DNA of 64,000 bases from NCBI RefSeq assembly GCF_019578655.1, contig NC_063257.1:15500001-15564000 (forward strand). The letters are read 5' to 3'. Position 1 is the stretch's first letter. The number at the start of each line of letters is the position of its first letter. The position numbers and the translations under genes were made by a program. Below the pieces are notes generated by a model. The model saw only the letters and a list, made by a program, of their open reading frames with translations, had not been told where the DNA came from and made no database searches. The stretch comes from Ricinus communis. Lineage: Eukaryota; Streptophyta; Magnoliopsida; Malpighiales; Euphorbiaceae. Shown here one piece after another: positions 12,798 through 24,159 of the stretch.

Positions 12798-14041
12798 TTA
12801 CACTAACACAGAATCCCATAAAGAATTAGAAATACAGAAATAAAATGATAATATCAAAGGGTGCATTGTCATCATCATCATAGGCAGCTTCGGTGTTGTC
12901 AACAGTCTTATTGTTGGTGTCATCATCGTGGAACTCCTCGGTACCAACAGTTGTAGAATGAGAAGGAAACACAGGGCGAGGAGCCATTGGAATACCCTGG
13001 CTACGACAAAGGTTAGATAAATCATCACAAAGCCAATGGAGAAGCTCAGAATGGTATTGTAGAGTGGCTTTGATACTAGGTGCCGACGAGGAAGAAGAAG
13101 GTGCACCATGGTGAAAACCTCCTGGGTTGTCATTGGCGGGAACATCATTTATGGTTCTTTTAAGATATATTGCGTTGCTCTTATATTAACCAATAAAATC
13201 TTCTTCATGACACTTAAATTGAAAAGAATTACACTCTTGGATTAAGTTGGTTAGGGTGTTGAAAACACCTAGGTTGTGAGCTAGATTAGTAATGTAGGAA
13301 CCTCCATAAATGGCACCCTTTTCTTCCTAGACATACTAGCCATGTGGAAAGCAAACCCATAACCTAAGTGTGGTATAAGTCCTTTATCAAAACAATGCAA
13401 ATAGAATAAGTCCCATTTGGTGACTACCCCGTGCTTTCCCTACGTCCACAAATGGTAAATGCAATGAGCCTATGCAGATAACACAGGGAAGGACTAGCTA
13501 TGGTAGAAGTTATCTAACTCTAATGTCATAATTTGCATTAGCATTTGGGCGAATGATTTCTCTCTAATATGCAGTAGGACGTGTGTGCCCAAAATTTATA
13601 AGTATACTAAAGCATGCATCACTCATGACAGATGTGTTATCATAAAACTCACATCCAACAAAAAACTCATTCAAAGAAATTGAGAATTGCTTACCCCTAA
13701 GATGGAATTTTACAAACCCAGATTGTATTTTAGTTGACTAATCCCTTTGCAAGTGAAAAAGTAAACAAAAACTCCATGAATAGCTAAAAGAATGGATTTT
13801 TAATATTTATGAACCTATCCCATTTAGATATCTCAATCATTATTCTAATGCTATTACTTAACCCAATCAAGTCTAGATCATAGTAGTCAATCTTATAAGA
13901 TGGGTGAATAGATAAAGAGATTAGAATGGCACACCTTTCCTTGTATTGATTCTCCGTAAATGATAACAGAGGGTGGAGTTGCTGCGAAGAGGAGCGTTGG
14001 CACGACGATGAAGGTCGAGTTGGTGGTGGTGGCATGGTCAT
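12798..14041 (-). pseudogene. Athila env-like ORF relic (plant transposon protein type)
   Basis: The minus frame begins at 14041 with MTMPPPPTRPSSSCQRSSS and continues through YKERCAILISLSIHPSYK and YDLDLIGLSNSIRIMIEISKW. This matches in style the ORF found downstream of pol in Athila elements, whose function is unproven. The frame is lost near 13790, and a second piece (13148-12798) is low-complexity. It belongs with the gag at 15540-17076. The relation to any envelope protein is only positional. Confidence 0.5.
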
Positions 14042-14814
14042 GTCTTCATCGTATGGTGAACGATGTCGTTTCGTGGATTGCTTCTTCTGTGCAATGGTTT
14101 TTTTTTCTATTATGATTGCGTGAAGAAAATGACAAATTTGAGTGTGGGGTATGTGGGTTTTAGAAGAAAGGAGTGGCAGGTATGAAGAAAAGTATTGAAA
14201 AGAGATAAAAAGGTAAAAGCAAGAGTGGGTGGCGGCTAGGGTTTTATCACTACCCTTTTTATAATACTGCCTGACGCGGCCGTGTGCGTGCCCGTGTCTC
14301 TAGCCGTATGTGAGACTGGAATCTAATGTAGTTATTATGCACGACTGTGTGTCATCCCTTGTTGCTGGGCGTGTATGTTTCAGGGCTAAATTACCTATGC
14401 AACACACGGCCGTATAAGAAGCCGTGTGCCTTCCCGTGTTTGGTATTATGCTTAATTCATAAAAAAGGCTTTATTAGGAACGACCGTGTGTCATGTCGTG
14501 CAGTACAATTCGAGGGAACATGGCCATGAGCAAAACTATGTTTGGATTTGGAAATCAAATGTTAACATGATTTACAATAAACACGGTCGTGTGTCAAGCC
14601 ATGTGCTTACTCATGTGTGATACTGATGTTAAAACATATTGGCACGAGGTGATGCATGGGCGTGTGCTCAAAAAATGCAAATTTTAACAATTGTGCAAAC
14701 CTGAGCACGGCTAACAACACGACCGTGTTCCAAACTATGTCTTGACTGTCATTCCAAATTGGGAGGGAGCTGTTTAAGCTCCACGTTAGGCGCATCTTCC
14801 TCCCTCAAAGCATT
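14042..14814 (-). other. Untranslated spacer of E2
   Basis: No coding frame is supported. It holds many short cacg/cgtg words (cacggccgtgt and similar, 14270-14740), as in the pre-env region of Athila E5 at 46340-46480. Such regions precede the env-like ORF in this lineage. Confidence 0.55.
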
Positions 14815-15540
14815 TATTGAAAATAAATCACGAGGTAATGACTCATACCTTAGAGATTGTCGATGTGGAAGTGCTAATTGTGCATTCAAGGTATTATTAT
14901 AGGCAACTACCTCAAGTGCTTCATCATCGGATTCTACTTCATGAATTAGGCAAGCTTCTAATGGATCTTGAGGATGTTGCTTTTAGAACACCTTTTCAAT
15001 GCATCCTTGAATGGCATCAATTCTAAAGCATGATTGCACCATTGAAGGATCTTGTGCCAACTTAAAAACATCAAACTCCATTGTTTCTTCCCCAACTTCA
15101 AGCTTCATCTTACCTTGCTTTACATCAATTATGGCTCCTACTCTAGCAAGGAAAGATCGTCCTAGAATTATAAGAATTTGAAGATCTTCCATCTCAAGAA
15201 TAACAAAGTGGCACATAAAACTCCCCAACTTTTACAGAAACATCCTCCAAAATTTCTTCGGGATAGAGTATGGATCTATCGGCTAATTGTAGGGAAATAT
15301 TTATGTGTTTGGGTTCTCCAATATTCAATTTCCTGTATAAAGATAAAGGCATTAAAGTCACACTAGCTCATAGATCACAAAGTGCTCTACCAATAGACAA
15401 TTTACTAACAACACAAGGTATAATGATACTCCTTGGATCCTTAAGCTTTAGATGAAGCTTATTTCTGATAACATCGCTACATTCCTCATTCATTGGTATG
15501 GTCTCATGATCACTCATTTCCTTTTATTAGATATGGTTTC
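14815..15540 (-). pseudogene. Athila protease relic of E2
   Basis: The frame 15228-14983 contains ILGRSFLARVGAIIDVKQG and LEVGEETMEF, the conserved end of the Athila aspartic protease domain; E5 has ILGRPFLATSRTVIDV at the same place. The active-site D-[ST]-G part is not in this frame. The protein matured the polyprotein in its functional ancestor; here it is broken. Confidence 0.75.
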
Positions 15541-17076
15541 CTTGAGGCATTTGGCATACTTTGGTATTTGAGTGACCGCCTCAAAAAATGTAAAGATGAT
15601 GATGTCTAATTGTTTGAACACTTTCAAAACCTTCTAAAATTGCTTGACAAGTGTTCAATTCTTGATCCTTTGAAGGAATGGCAGTTAAGGAATCTTGGCT
15701 TCCCTGGGCTAACGCCGATCACTCTTTGGCATATAACTTTCAGTTTGCATCTGTTTATGCTCTTCCCTTGGTTGCTTAATCTTTTGCTCCACTTCAGGCA
15801 ATTATTTTCCACTCCTCAAAGTTACAGCCTTTGCATGCTCTTTAGAATTTTCAGATTGGCTAGGTAGATGGCCTATTTGACAAAAATTTGAGGAACTTGC
15901 GTGTGATGCTATTTAGTGTTCTAGCATCTTATTTTGCGTGGCCAATTGTTCCAACCTTTCTTCTTGCCGCTTTAGACTTGCTTGAACTGCTTGCATTGCC
16001 TTGTTTTGGGACTGGATGAAGTTCTCCATCATCATCTCGAGGTTTTCTTAGGTTCAGGTTGAGGGTAGGAATTCTTTTGTTGAAAATCCGGTGGAGGTGG
16101 TACTTTGTATCCTTGATTAGCATTGGGATTGTAATTCCCTCCTTGATATGACTACAAGAAGTTTGGGTGGTTCCTCCACCTAGGGTTGTATGTGTTGGAG
16201 TATGGACTCCCTTGAGGTCTGCCATTAAAATTATTCAGGGTATTAAGTTATTTAATTGAGCAGTCTCAGGAATAAGAATCACCTTGTTGACATTCTATAA
16301 TAGAGTGTCCTCCTCCACATACTTCATAAGATAGCACCTGTGATGGATAACCTACGAAATTCAACCTTTCTAATTTCTTAGTGAGGGAATCCAATTTGGC
16401 ATTTACCATGCTTAAGCTATCAACCTCATACACTCTTGCTACTTTTCTAGGCTGATTTCGCTCCTCATTATCATTGACAATTATTAGATGGCATCTTCTA
16501 TAAGAGTACATATGCATCCTCTGTTGTCTTGCTCATGAAGGAGCCTTGTATAGTAGCATCAATGGTAATTTGAAAGGATTCAGACAATCCTTGATAGAAA
16601 GTTTGCATGAGAAGCCAATCTAAAATACCATGGTGTAGGCAATGTCTTTGCAAGTCTTTAAATCTCTCCAAGCTTCATAGGCGATATTTAGCAGTCTTTC
16701 TAGGTGAGTAGTACTTAGTAAGAAAAGCCTTAGAAAATGTATTCCATGAAGTGATGGAATTCAGTGCTAATGATCCAAACCATAATTTTGCCTTATCTTT
16801 CAATGAGAAGGGAAATAACCTAAGGCGAATAGCATTTGTGCTCACTCCATTGATCTTTAAAATGTCACAAATGTCGAGAGAAGAGGCTAGATGAGCATTG
16901 TGATCCTCTGATGGTAGTCTGCCAAACTGATATTGTGAAACCATTTGGATGTATGCAGGTTTGATTTCAAAGGTATTAGCTTCAATGGTTGGCTTCACAA
17001 TGCAATTTTGTCTTCCTATGATACTTGGAATTCCATATTCTTTTAAAGCTCTAGCTTGTCCTACTGGTTCAACCAT
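15541..17076 (-). pseudogene. Athila gag relic of E2
   Basis: The best piece is minus 17076-16675, with SIIGRQNCIVKPTIEANTFE, FGRLPSEDHNAHLASSLDIC and LRLFPFSLKDKAKLWFGSL, the Athila gag/capsid core. A further piece (16517-16266) has a zinc-knuckle-like VCGGGHSIIEC whose first Cys is replaced by Tyr. A third (16225-15929) is the linker. Frameshifts at about 16640 and 16240 break the protein. It is homologous to E5 gag at 40889-41554. Confidence 0.85.
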
Positions 17077-17289
17077 TCTTCTACCTCTTTCTCTTTTCTC
17101 CTTTCGCTTCTTTTTGCAAGTCTTTTTGATTCTGGATTTACTTTCTCTAGTTCAAGATGTTTCAAATCTTGTTTGTATAAACAAGAGTAAAGTATTTGAA
17201 AATAAAAAATAAAAATAATTAAATAAAATAGAAATAAAGATGTTAATCTAGCGGAAATAAAAAGTATGCTAATATTGGTATTGTCGATC

Positions 17290-17308
17290 TCCCCAGAAAC
17301 GGCGCCAA
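17290..17308 (-). other. Athila-type primer-binding site of E2
   Basis: The minus strand reads TTGGCGCCGTTTCTGGGGA, the PBS region typical of Athila and Tat elements. It lies 5 bases inside the LTR end (CCTAACA at 17314). It fixes the minus orientation and the inner LTR border. Confidence 0.92.
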
Positions 17309-17313
17309 GAACT

Positions 17314-18102
17314 TGTTAGGCAAACTCCACAAGTGCACGGATCGCAACAAGTAGTAAATAGTGAATATGAGTATTTATTATAATTCTTTTAAAAAACTTT
17401 AAATTTAGTCATAAATAAAAACTTGCAGCAACCTTGAAATGAATAAATTGCAAAATATTTACAAATAAAGTTTATTTCAAGTTTGCAAATAAAAGGATTC
17501 AACTATCCAAAATATTGCTATATATAATTTTTTTACAAAATTTACATTAACCATAACTAAAAAACATGCAACTTTTAAATCAAATTAAAGAAAAATTCCA
17601 CCAATTGTAAAACAATTAAATAGAAAACATGGTATTTCAAAAGTAATCCAAAGCTTTACAACCATTAAAATAATTTATAAAATAATCTATTATAAAGAAG
17701 CCATAACAAAAAAAATAACATAGCATCAAAACTAAGAAGAAAAATGATTGCATGATAGTGTTCTCATGATTTCTCTAACTATGTGGAATAGTTTCCTAGT
17801 GCTCTTCACACTCTTCTATCTTTGTCTTATTTTCTAGTAAGGATCGCATGCTTCTATGGTACTGTGTTTTATCTCCTAAACTCTCTCTTTTGTCTTCTCT
17901 TGGTCGGAGGGTTGTTCTTATTAGGTGTACTAGTGTTGGTCCTAGCTTATTTATTTCCATTATAGACGGCTCTAGTTCTAAAGTATTAACTCGGTGTCTA
18001 GAGGTTGACCAGTTAGAGCAGGCACTTTGAAACTTGGAATTGGGTAAGGACACTAAAAGAGCACTAATTGCTACAAGTCTAGTTCCGGTGAGGAATATAT
18101 TA
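17314..18102 (-). repeat. 5' LTR of E2
   Basis: The inner border is set by the PBS. The outer border is placed where similarity to the E3 LTR begins (acctcccctaaatta, 18104). It is about 0.79 kb, AT-rich, with no ORF of note. The TG start could not be picked with certainty. Confidence 0.6.
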
Positions 18103-18953
18103 GAACCTCCCCTAAATTACAGAAATTTACTCCCGTACAACGAGTCCAGAATCTACTAGAAGCACTTCAAATTATTTGTGATTAATTAACGGGAGTCAAG
18201 CCACCAAAACTGCATTATTTTTTCTGACTCCACAACACACCACAAATCACAATTAATTAAATCTAATTAATTTTAAATTACCATAATTGATAATTAATAG
18301 CCATAATATTTTTTTAAAATTATAACATAATTTAGTAGGACCAAATAAAATTATACCGAGCCGAAATTTCAAAATTTCGCATGTCAGGGAAACACCGGGG
18401 TCCAGAAGCTGGTCCTACCAACAGTGTCGGAATTCGAATACGAAAACGCCTACGCGAAGCTTGAGTTGCAGGAGAGTCCGAAAACACAAGAGATTCGACC
18501 GAAAACTCATCGCAAGGCACCGAATCGGTGCCGGAAAGGGGCTGCTCCGGTGACACTTGACCGAGGCTGCTAGCGAGGGTTTCACAGTGGGGGGGAGCTC
18601 GGCTTAGGGGTTTCCGATGGTGGGGAGCTCAATTCCAGCATCGGATGGCTGAATGAATGCCGGTAGGAGGTAGAAACGGCAACGTCAGCTCCCTTTCCTT
18701 CGGCGATGCTGCTGTGGAGGGGAAGGAGGAGGGGAAGGATGGTGCGACAATGGGAGGAAAGGAGAGGGGAGCTGGCGTGGCGAAACTGATCGGCAGTGGG
18801 AGGGGAAAAGAGGCGATTGGCAGGGAGAAAAGGGGAAGGAGAGGGAGGAAAGGGAAGGAAGGAAAAAGAAAGGAGGGGGGGGGGAGGAAGGAATTTATTT
18901 ATTTATTCATTATTATTATTATTACTATTTTTTTTTATTTTCTGGATATTACA
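18103..18953 (-). repeat. Truncated 3' LTR of E3
   Basis: It matches the first 850 bp or so of the 5' LTR (25520-26356), including the purine-rich tract and the TGTAATATCCAG start. The rest of the LTR is absent where E2 begins. Confidence 0.85.
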
Positions 18954-18966
18954 TTCTACCCCCCTT
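18954..18966 (-). other. Polypurine tract of E3
   Basis: The minus strand reads AAGGGGGGTAGAA directly before the LTR start TGTAATATCC. E4 has AAGGAGGGTAGAA at the same place. Confidence 0.85.
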
Positions 18967-18989
18967 AGAAAAAATTCAACCTCGAATTT

Positions 18990-20760
18990 TAAAAGAAACA
19001 CGACTTACCTCAGGATTGGAACAAATGAGGATAAAAACTTCTCATTTCCTGCTCGGTCTCCCTGGTACACTCTTCTGACGAATGGTTCTGCCACAACACC
19101 TTTACCATCAGAATAACCTTAGAACGCAGTTGGCGAACTTGAGTATCCACGATCATGACTGGCTACTCCTCATAAGTCAGACCTTCACTTACTTCCATAT
19201 ATTAAGGCTGCAACGCATGCGAAGGGTTCAAAATGTACTTCCTTAACATTGATATGAGAAATACCGGATGCACGTGCGAAAAATTTGGCGACAAGTCCAG
19301 CTTGTATGCCACCCCTCCAGTTCTGTCTATAATCTCAGAGGGTCCCACATATCGAAGGGCTAATTTGCCCTTCTTGCCAAACTGTAGCACACCACGCATA
19401 GGAGACACCTTTAAGAACACATATTCCCCAACACTGAACTACACGTGCTTCTGCTTCGGATCCGCATAACTTTTCTGCCTATTGAAAGCTGTCTTCAGAA
19501 GCTCGCGGATAATGGAAATATTTTCTGAAGTTATCTGAACCAACTCTGGTCCTGCTAACTTTCGTTCGCCAACCTCTTCCCAACACATAGGAGATCTGGA
19601 CTTTCGGCCGTACAGTGCATCATAAGGTGCCATCTCAATGCTCGAATGGTAGCTATTGTTATACGCGAATTCAATCAATGGTAGATACCAATCCCACTAA
19701 CCACCAAAATCTATCACGTACATCCAGAGCATATCCTCTAAGGTCTTATAGTCCTCTCCGACTGTCTGTCCATCTAGGGGTGAAAAGCTGTACTGAAGTC
19801 CAATCTGGTACCAAGCTCTTATTGTAGCTTTTTTCAAAACATCGAAGTGAACTGCGGTCCGCTGTCAGACACTATGGAAATAGGAACGCCGTGAAGACTG
19901 CAATTCTCTCCAGATACACTCGCGCATACTTAGCCATAGAATAAGTAGTCTTCACTGGAAGGAAATGCGCAGACTTAGTCAATCGGTCCATAATCACCCA
20001 AATAGAATCATAACCAACTGAAGTTTTGGGTAAACCCGAAACAAAATCCATAGTAATCCTTTCCCATTTCCACTTTGGTATGGGAAGCAGTTGTAATAAC
20101 CTTGACGGCTTCTGATGCTCTAATTCGACCTGTTGACACGTAAAGTCCACGGACAACGGGACATTATGACCAGCCAGCACCCTTCTATGTCCCCCAAAAA
20201 AAATGAAATCTTTACACCCCAGAAAAAGTCGTTACAAATGATACCAGCAACAAGAACCATTGCACACCAGAACGATGAAATCTTCATTCTAGAGTAGTTT
20301 GGGCATAAAGAAAACAACTAACATAGATTACGTTAGACACACACCTCTTAAAAATCAAATGAGTTTAAAGAAAGCTAAAACCTGAGGAAACACTTGGAGA
20401 CAAACTCTGTCACATCCCTTTTCATTCCATTTCACCAATAATTTCCTTTCAAATCATGATACATCTTGGTGGAGCCCGGATGCACGCTATAAGCTGTACC
20501 CTCTTCTAAAATCTCCTTTCTAAGATTATCCACATCGGGAACACACAGCCTAGTGCCTATCCTGAGAGTACCATCATCATCTATAAAAAAATCATTAGCT
20601 CGACCTTGCTTTACTTCTCCCAAGATTTTCCATAACTGTGGGTCCTGATTCTGAGCTAAACTGATTTTGTCAATATGTACAGACCAAGCCCTGAAATGTG
20701 CTAATAATGCTTTCGATTCCAATACCTCCATCTGTAGCCCTTCGTCGTACAGTTCGTGCA
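18990..20760 (-). pseudogene. Integrase relic of E3 (zinc finger, DDE core, C-terminal and chromo-like tail)
   Basis: Minus frames in order: HPGSTKMYHDLKGNYW (N-terminal zinc-binding region, 20761-20432); WKWERITMDFVSGLPKTSVG with first catalytic Asp and DRLTKSAHFLPV (20180-19872); SDSGPQFTS with the second Asp just left of this; IEFAYNNSYHSSIEMAPYDA (19678); FLKVSPMRGVLQFGKKGKL and HPVFLISMLRKYI (19420-19202). A decayed chromodomain tail follows. Several frameshifts separate the pieces, so it cannot be translated as one protein. In an active element this protein inserts the cDNA, and the chromodomain biases the target. Confidence 0.88.
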
Positions 20761-21130
20761 AGACTACCTACTGACTTCTTGCTCAAGGTATCTGCCACAA
20801 CATTCACTTTACCTAGATGGTAGAGAATATTACAATCATAACCTCTCAGAAGCTCCAACCATCTCCTCTATCTCAGATTCAATTCCTTCTGTTGAAAAAT
20901 ATACTTCAAGCTTTTATGGTCCGTATATATCTCGCACGTCTTACCATAGAGATAGTGCCTTCAGATCTTTAAAGCAAAAATTACTGCTGCCATCTCCAAA
21001 TCATGGGTAGGGTAATTCTATTCATGCTTCTTCAATTGCCTAGATGCATAAGCCACTACCTTACCATTTTGCATCAGGATGCAACCCAAACCCACTCTGG
21101 AAGCGTCATAAAACACTGTGAGTCCACCAG
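20670..21130 (-). pseudogene. RNase H relic of E3
   Basis: Minus-strand pieces read LTLPSRT, then the region matching E4 [27 protein letters not shown] and NILYHLGKVNVVADTLSKK (20858-20670), the end of the Ty3 RNase H. Frame breaks occur near 20860 and 21020. Confidence 0.8.
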
Positions 21131-21960
21131 TCCGAGAGGGTAAGGTCAATACCGAAGTGAAGTCAAATAGTCTTTCAGCTTCTGAAAACCTCTTTCACAC
21201 GCGTCAGTCCACTGGAACCTGACGTTCTTTTCAGTCAACTTAGTCAAAGGTGCTGCTATCCTCGAAAAATCTTGCACGAATCGACAGTAGTAGCCTGCCA
21301 ATCCTAGAAAGCTACACACCTCAGTCACCATGGTCGGTCTCTACCAGTCAGTCATTGCCTCCACTTTCTTAGGGTATACTTGGATGCCCTCTCTAGACAC
21401 AACGTATCCTAGAAAAGCTATGCTTTCTAACCAAAACTTGCACTTGGAGAACTTAGCGTACAACTAATGTTCCCTCAACGTCTGAAGTACCATCCTCAGA
21501 TGCCACGCGTGCTCTTTTTTGCTTCTAGAGTACACTAAGATATCATCAATGAATACAATGATAAAACGATCCAGAAACTGCTTGAACATCCGATTCATCA
21601 GATCCATGAAAGCCGTAGGAGCATTAGTGAGTCCAAACGACATTACCAGGAACTCATAATGCCCATAACGTGTCTTGAGACGACAGGTCTTCCTTACAGA
21701 TCCTCAACTAGTGATACCCCGATCGCAAATCAATCTTAGAGAAGCATGCGGCTCCTTGAAGCTAATCGAATAAATCATCGATGCAAGGAAGCAGAAACCA
21801 GTAATGAATCGTCACTTTATTCAATTACCGGTAATCAATACAGAGGCGCAAAGTACCGTCCTTCTTCTTCACGAACAAAACAGAAGCACCCCACGACTGG
21901 GTCTAATTAAACCCTTATCTAGGAGGTCCTGTAACTACTCATTTAACTTCTTTAGCTCGG
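21131..21960 (-). pseudogene. Reverse transcriptase relic of E3
   Basis: Minus strand motifs: [23 protein letters not shown] region, [10 protein letters not shown] and the catalytic FIDDIL box (about 21560), then FLGLAGYYCRFVQDFSRIAA (21331-21146). In-frame TAG stops replace Gln in GYHQLRI (about 21705) and in LFDQLQGA (21762-21764). The second stop is shared with E4. Confidence 0.88.
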
Positions 21961-22591
21961 CTGGTGCCATTCGGTAGGGTGGCAAGGAAATAGGTGATGT
22001 ACCCGGTACCATGTCGATACAGAAATCTATCTCCCTATTAGGCGGCAATCTTGGTAGCTCTTCTGGAAATACATCAGGATACTCGTAAACCACCTGAACA
22101 TCCTCAACGCTACCTTTTCCTATTGAGGTATCCTTAACTAAAGCTAGATATCCCTGACACCCACGGTGAAGCATCCGCCTAGCTGTAATAACTGACATGA
22201 GATTCGATGGAGTAGGTACCTGCTCACCTTTAAAATGGAACTCTGAGTCTCTCGGTATTCGAAAAGCTACTTGTTTCTCCCGGCAGTCCAACATGGAAAA
22301 TTGCATAGCTGACCAATCCATTTCCAAAATTATGTCAAAATCCATTACGTCCAATAGAATTAAATTAGCAATTAAATCCTGACCCTCAACTGACACCGGA
22401 CACGACGGAAACACAACATCGATCTCTAAGGCATCACTTAATAGCGTAATGACCAACATCGAAACTTGAAGTCTAACGGGTTGGACATCCAATCTTAAAG
22501 CAAAACTAGGCGATACAAAAGAATGGGTAGCCCCATGATCTAATAAAACTCTAGCTTCAGAATAGCAGACAGGAATAATACCTGACACCAC
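21935..22591 (-). pseudogene. Aspartic protease to RT start of E3
   Basis: A 218-codon minus frame. Residues about 16-24 read LLDHGATHSF, where the family has D-S-G at the active site, so Ser is changed to His here. The flap and following motif is ILEMDW in place of ILGMDW. It continues through YEYPDVFPEELPRLPPNR and PPYRMAPAELKKL, the start of RT. Both altered residues make catalysis doubtful even where the frame is open. Confidence 0.88.
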
Positions 22592-22597
22592 AGCATT

Positions 22598-24120
22598 TTA
22601 GGCTCGCGCGTCTTGATGACTAAGGATGAACACTCTCGATTGCCCACGGCCTGACTGCTGAGAGCCTGAAGCTTGACTTTGAAGTCTGCTCCCAGATCGG
22701 CCTCCCATAGATCTACCTCCAAAACCACAGTCCTGCTGGATGACAAACTGAGATCCACCCTGAAAGTATCCTAGAGCTAAAGGAAAAGCTAGCCCAGTCG
22801 CACTAGCAGACAAGCCTTGAGGAAAAGCTGGCTGACTGAAGTAGCGGGGGCATGCTCGAGCCATACGACCCATCTTGCCACACCTGAAACAGGCTCCGCT
22901 GAAAGCTAGGCACAATCCCTGATATGACCTGCCACACACTCGACAGGTGCTGGCTCCAAAACTAGAGCTGTTGTAGCCTGAACTCTGCCCACTACCACTG
23001 AAGCCCTATCCTGGTCTGAATCCTCTGCTACCCTTCCGGTTGTGTCTGCCCGGCCTGCTGGTCGGAACCTCAGGAGTAGGCTCCACTACCATAGTACGGC
23101 ACAACTAGTTGTGCATTAGACTAACCCTCAATCCTTGTCTTCTTTTTCTTGCCATTGTCAATCCCCTAGCTAAATCCTTGCAGGGTCATCTCCATTTGTC
23201 TGGCCATGTCAGTCACTTCTAGGAAGCTGCTCCTCCTAGACTGAACCAAGGAGACAAACTTTGGACTAAGTCTTGATATATATTTCCTGTTCTTCAGCTC
23301 CTCGGTCCCTACAGCATAGGGCGCATACCTACTCAGCTGTATAAACTGTCTGGTGTATTTTACTACTGATAGATCTCCCTTAATCAGCCTTTCAAATCTC
23401 TCTTTGTACTCTTGCCTCACGTTAAAAGGGATGAAGTACTCCTCAAACCTGTCTCTGAACTGTCTCCACGACAATCCATCCGAAAAGGGGCGGATATAGT
23501 CTCTGAACCACTGAGATGCTATCCCCTTCAAAGAAAATCCGACCATCTCGATGGTCCTCCTATCAGAACAGTGAAAGTCGGATGCCCTTTTCTTGACCTC
23601 ATCCAATAAGTCCAAAGGGTCCCCAAATGTTCAAATTCCATAGGTCTTAACTTAGTGTATTCAGATATGGGAACCTCGTCCGGATTCCTAATACCGGACC
23701 TACTACCACGGCTTCCTGAACCTTAGGCAGCATGTTACTGCTGAAAGACCAACAACTGCTCTAAGGCCCTCTGCATCCTAGTCATACCGGCTACAAACGC
23801 CTCCACTAGGACTCTACCAGCACCGTGTGCCTCCTGAGTCTTGGCCTAATATGGTTGGGCGGCTGCTCGAGGCGCACCTTGCCTCCTGGCATCACGGGCT
23901 GATGCCGGTGGGGCCGTCTGAGCAAAAAATGCATCTTGCCTTCTTGTGCCGATGCTATAGCTGCAGTCGCTCAAGTTCTCGGCATAGCAAGGGCTGAAAA
24001 TAAACAACAAGTTATCAAACCCAACAGACTCTCTAACATATAGCACAGATACTAGAATCAACGAAACACACAAGGACAGACTCGATTTCTAACTCCATAG
24101 TAGTTAAGGAAGCTAACCTA
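22598..24120 (-). pseudogene. Gag relic of E3
   Basis: The frame 23615-23166 is the capsid core: GIASQWFRDYIRPFSDGLSW, FRDRFEEYFIPFNVRQEYK, FIQLSRYAPYAV. The frame 22939-22598 holds a zinc knuckle CFRCGKMGRMARAC whose His is replaced by Arg. 24073-23700 is the N-terminal, Ala-rich part. Frameshifts near 23620 and 23150 break it. Confidence 0.88.
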
Positions 24121-24138
24121 GATCGAAGGAAAACAAAA

Positions 24139-24155
24139 CCTAGGCTCTGATACCA
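24139..24155 (-). other. Primer-binding site of E3 (tRNA-iMet type)
   Basis: The minus strand reads TGGTATCAGAGCCTAGG, 4 bases after the LTR end GGTCGTGACA (24160). Confidence 0.93.
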
Positions 24156-24159
24156 ACTT

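Larger units (their letters stand above)
12402..18102 (-). mobile_element. Athila-lineage Ty3 element E2 (right part; left part at 2237-3537)
   Basis: In minus-strand order it has a 5' LTR (to 17314), an Athila-type PBS (17290-17308), gag (17076 down to about 15540), protease (about 15230-14980), an untranslated zone rich in cacg motifs, and an env-like ORF relic (14041-12798). No RT, RNaseH or integrase motif occurs between protease and env, so pol is deleted or this is a non-autonomous derivative. It appears to interrupt the 3' LTR of E3 at about 18102. Confidence 0.75.

Noticed and set aside
18657..19116. Gly/Arg/Lys-rich ORFs
   Set aside because: Translation of the purine-rich tract in the E3 LTR, which recurs at 26118-26456 and, inverted, at 38599-38955.
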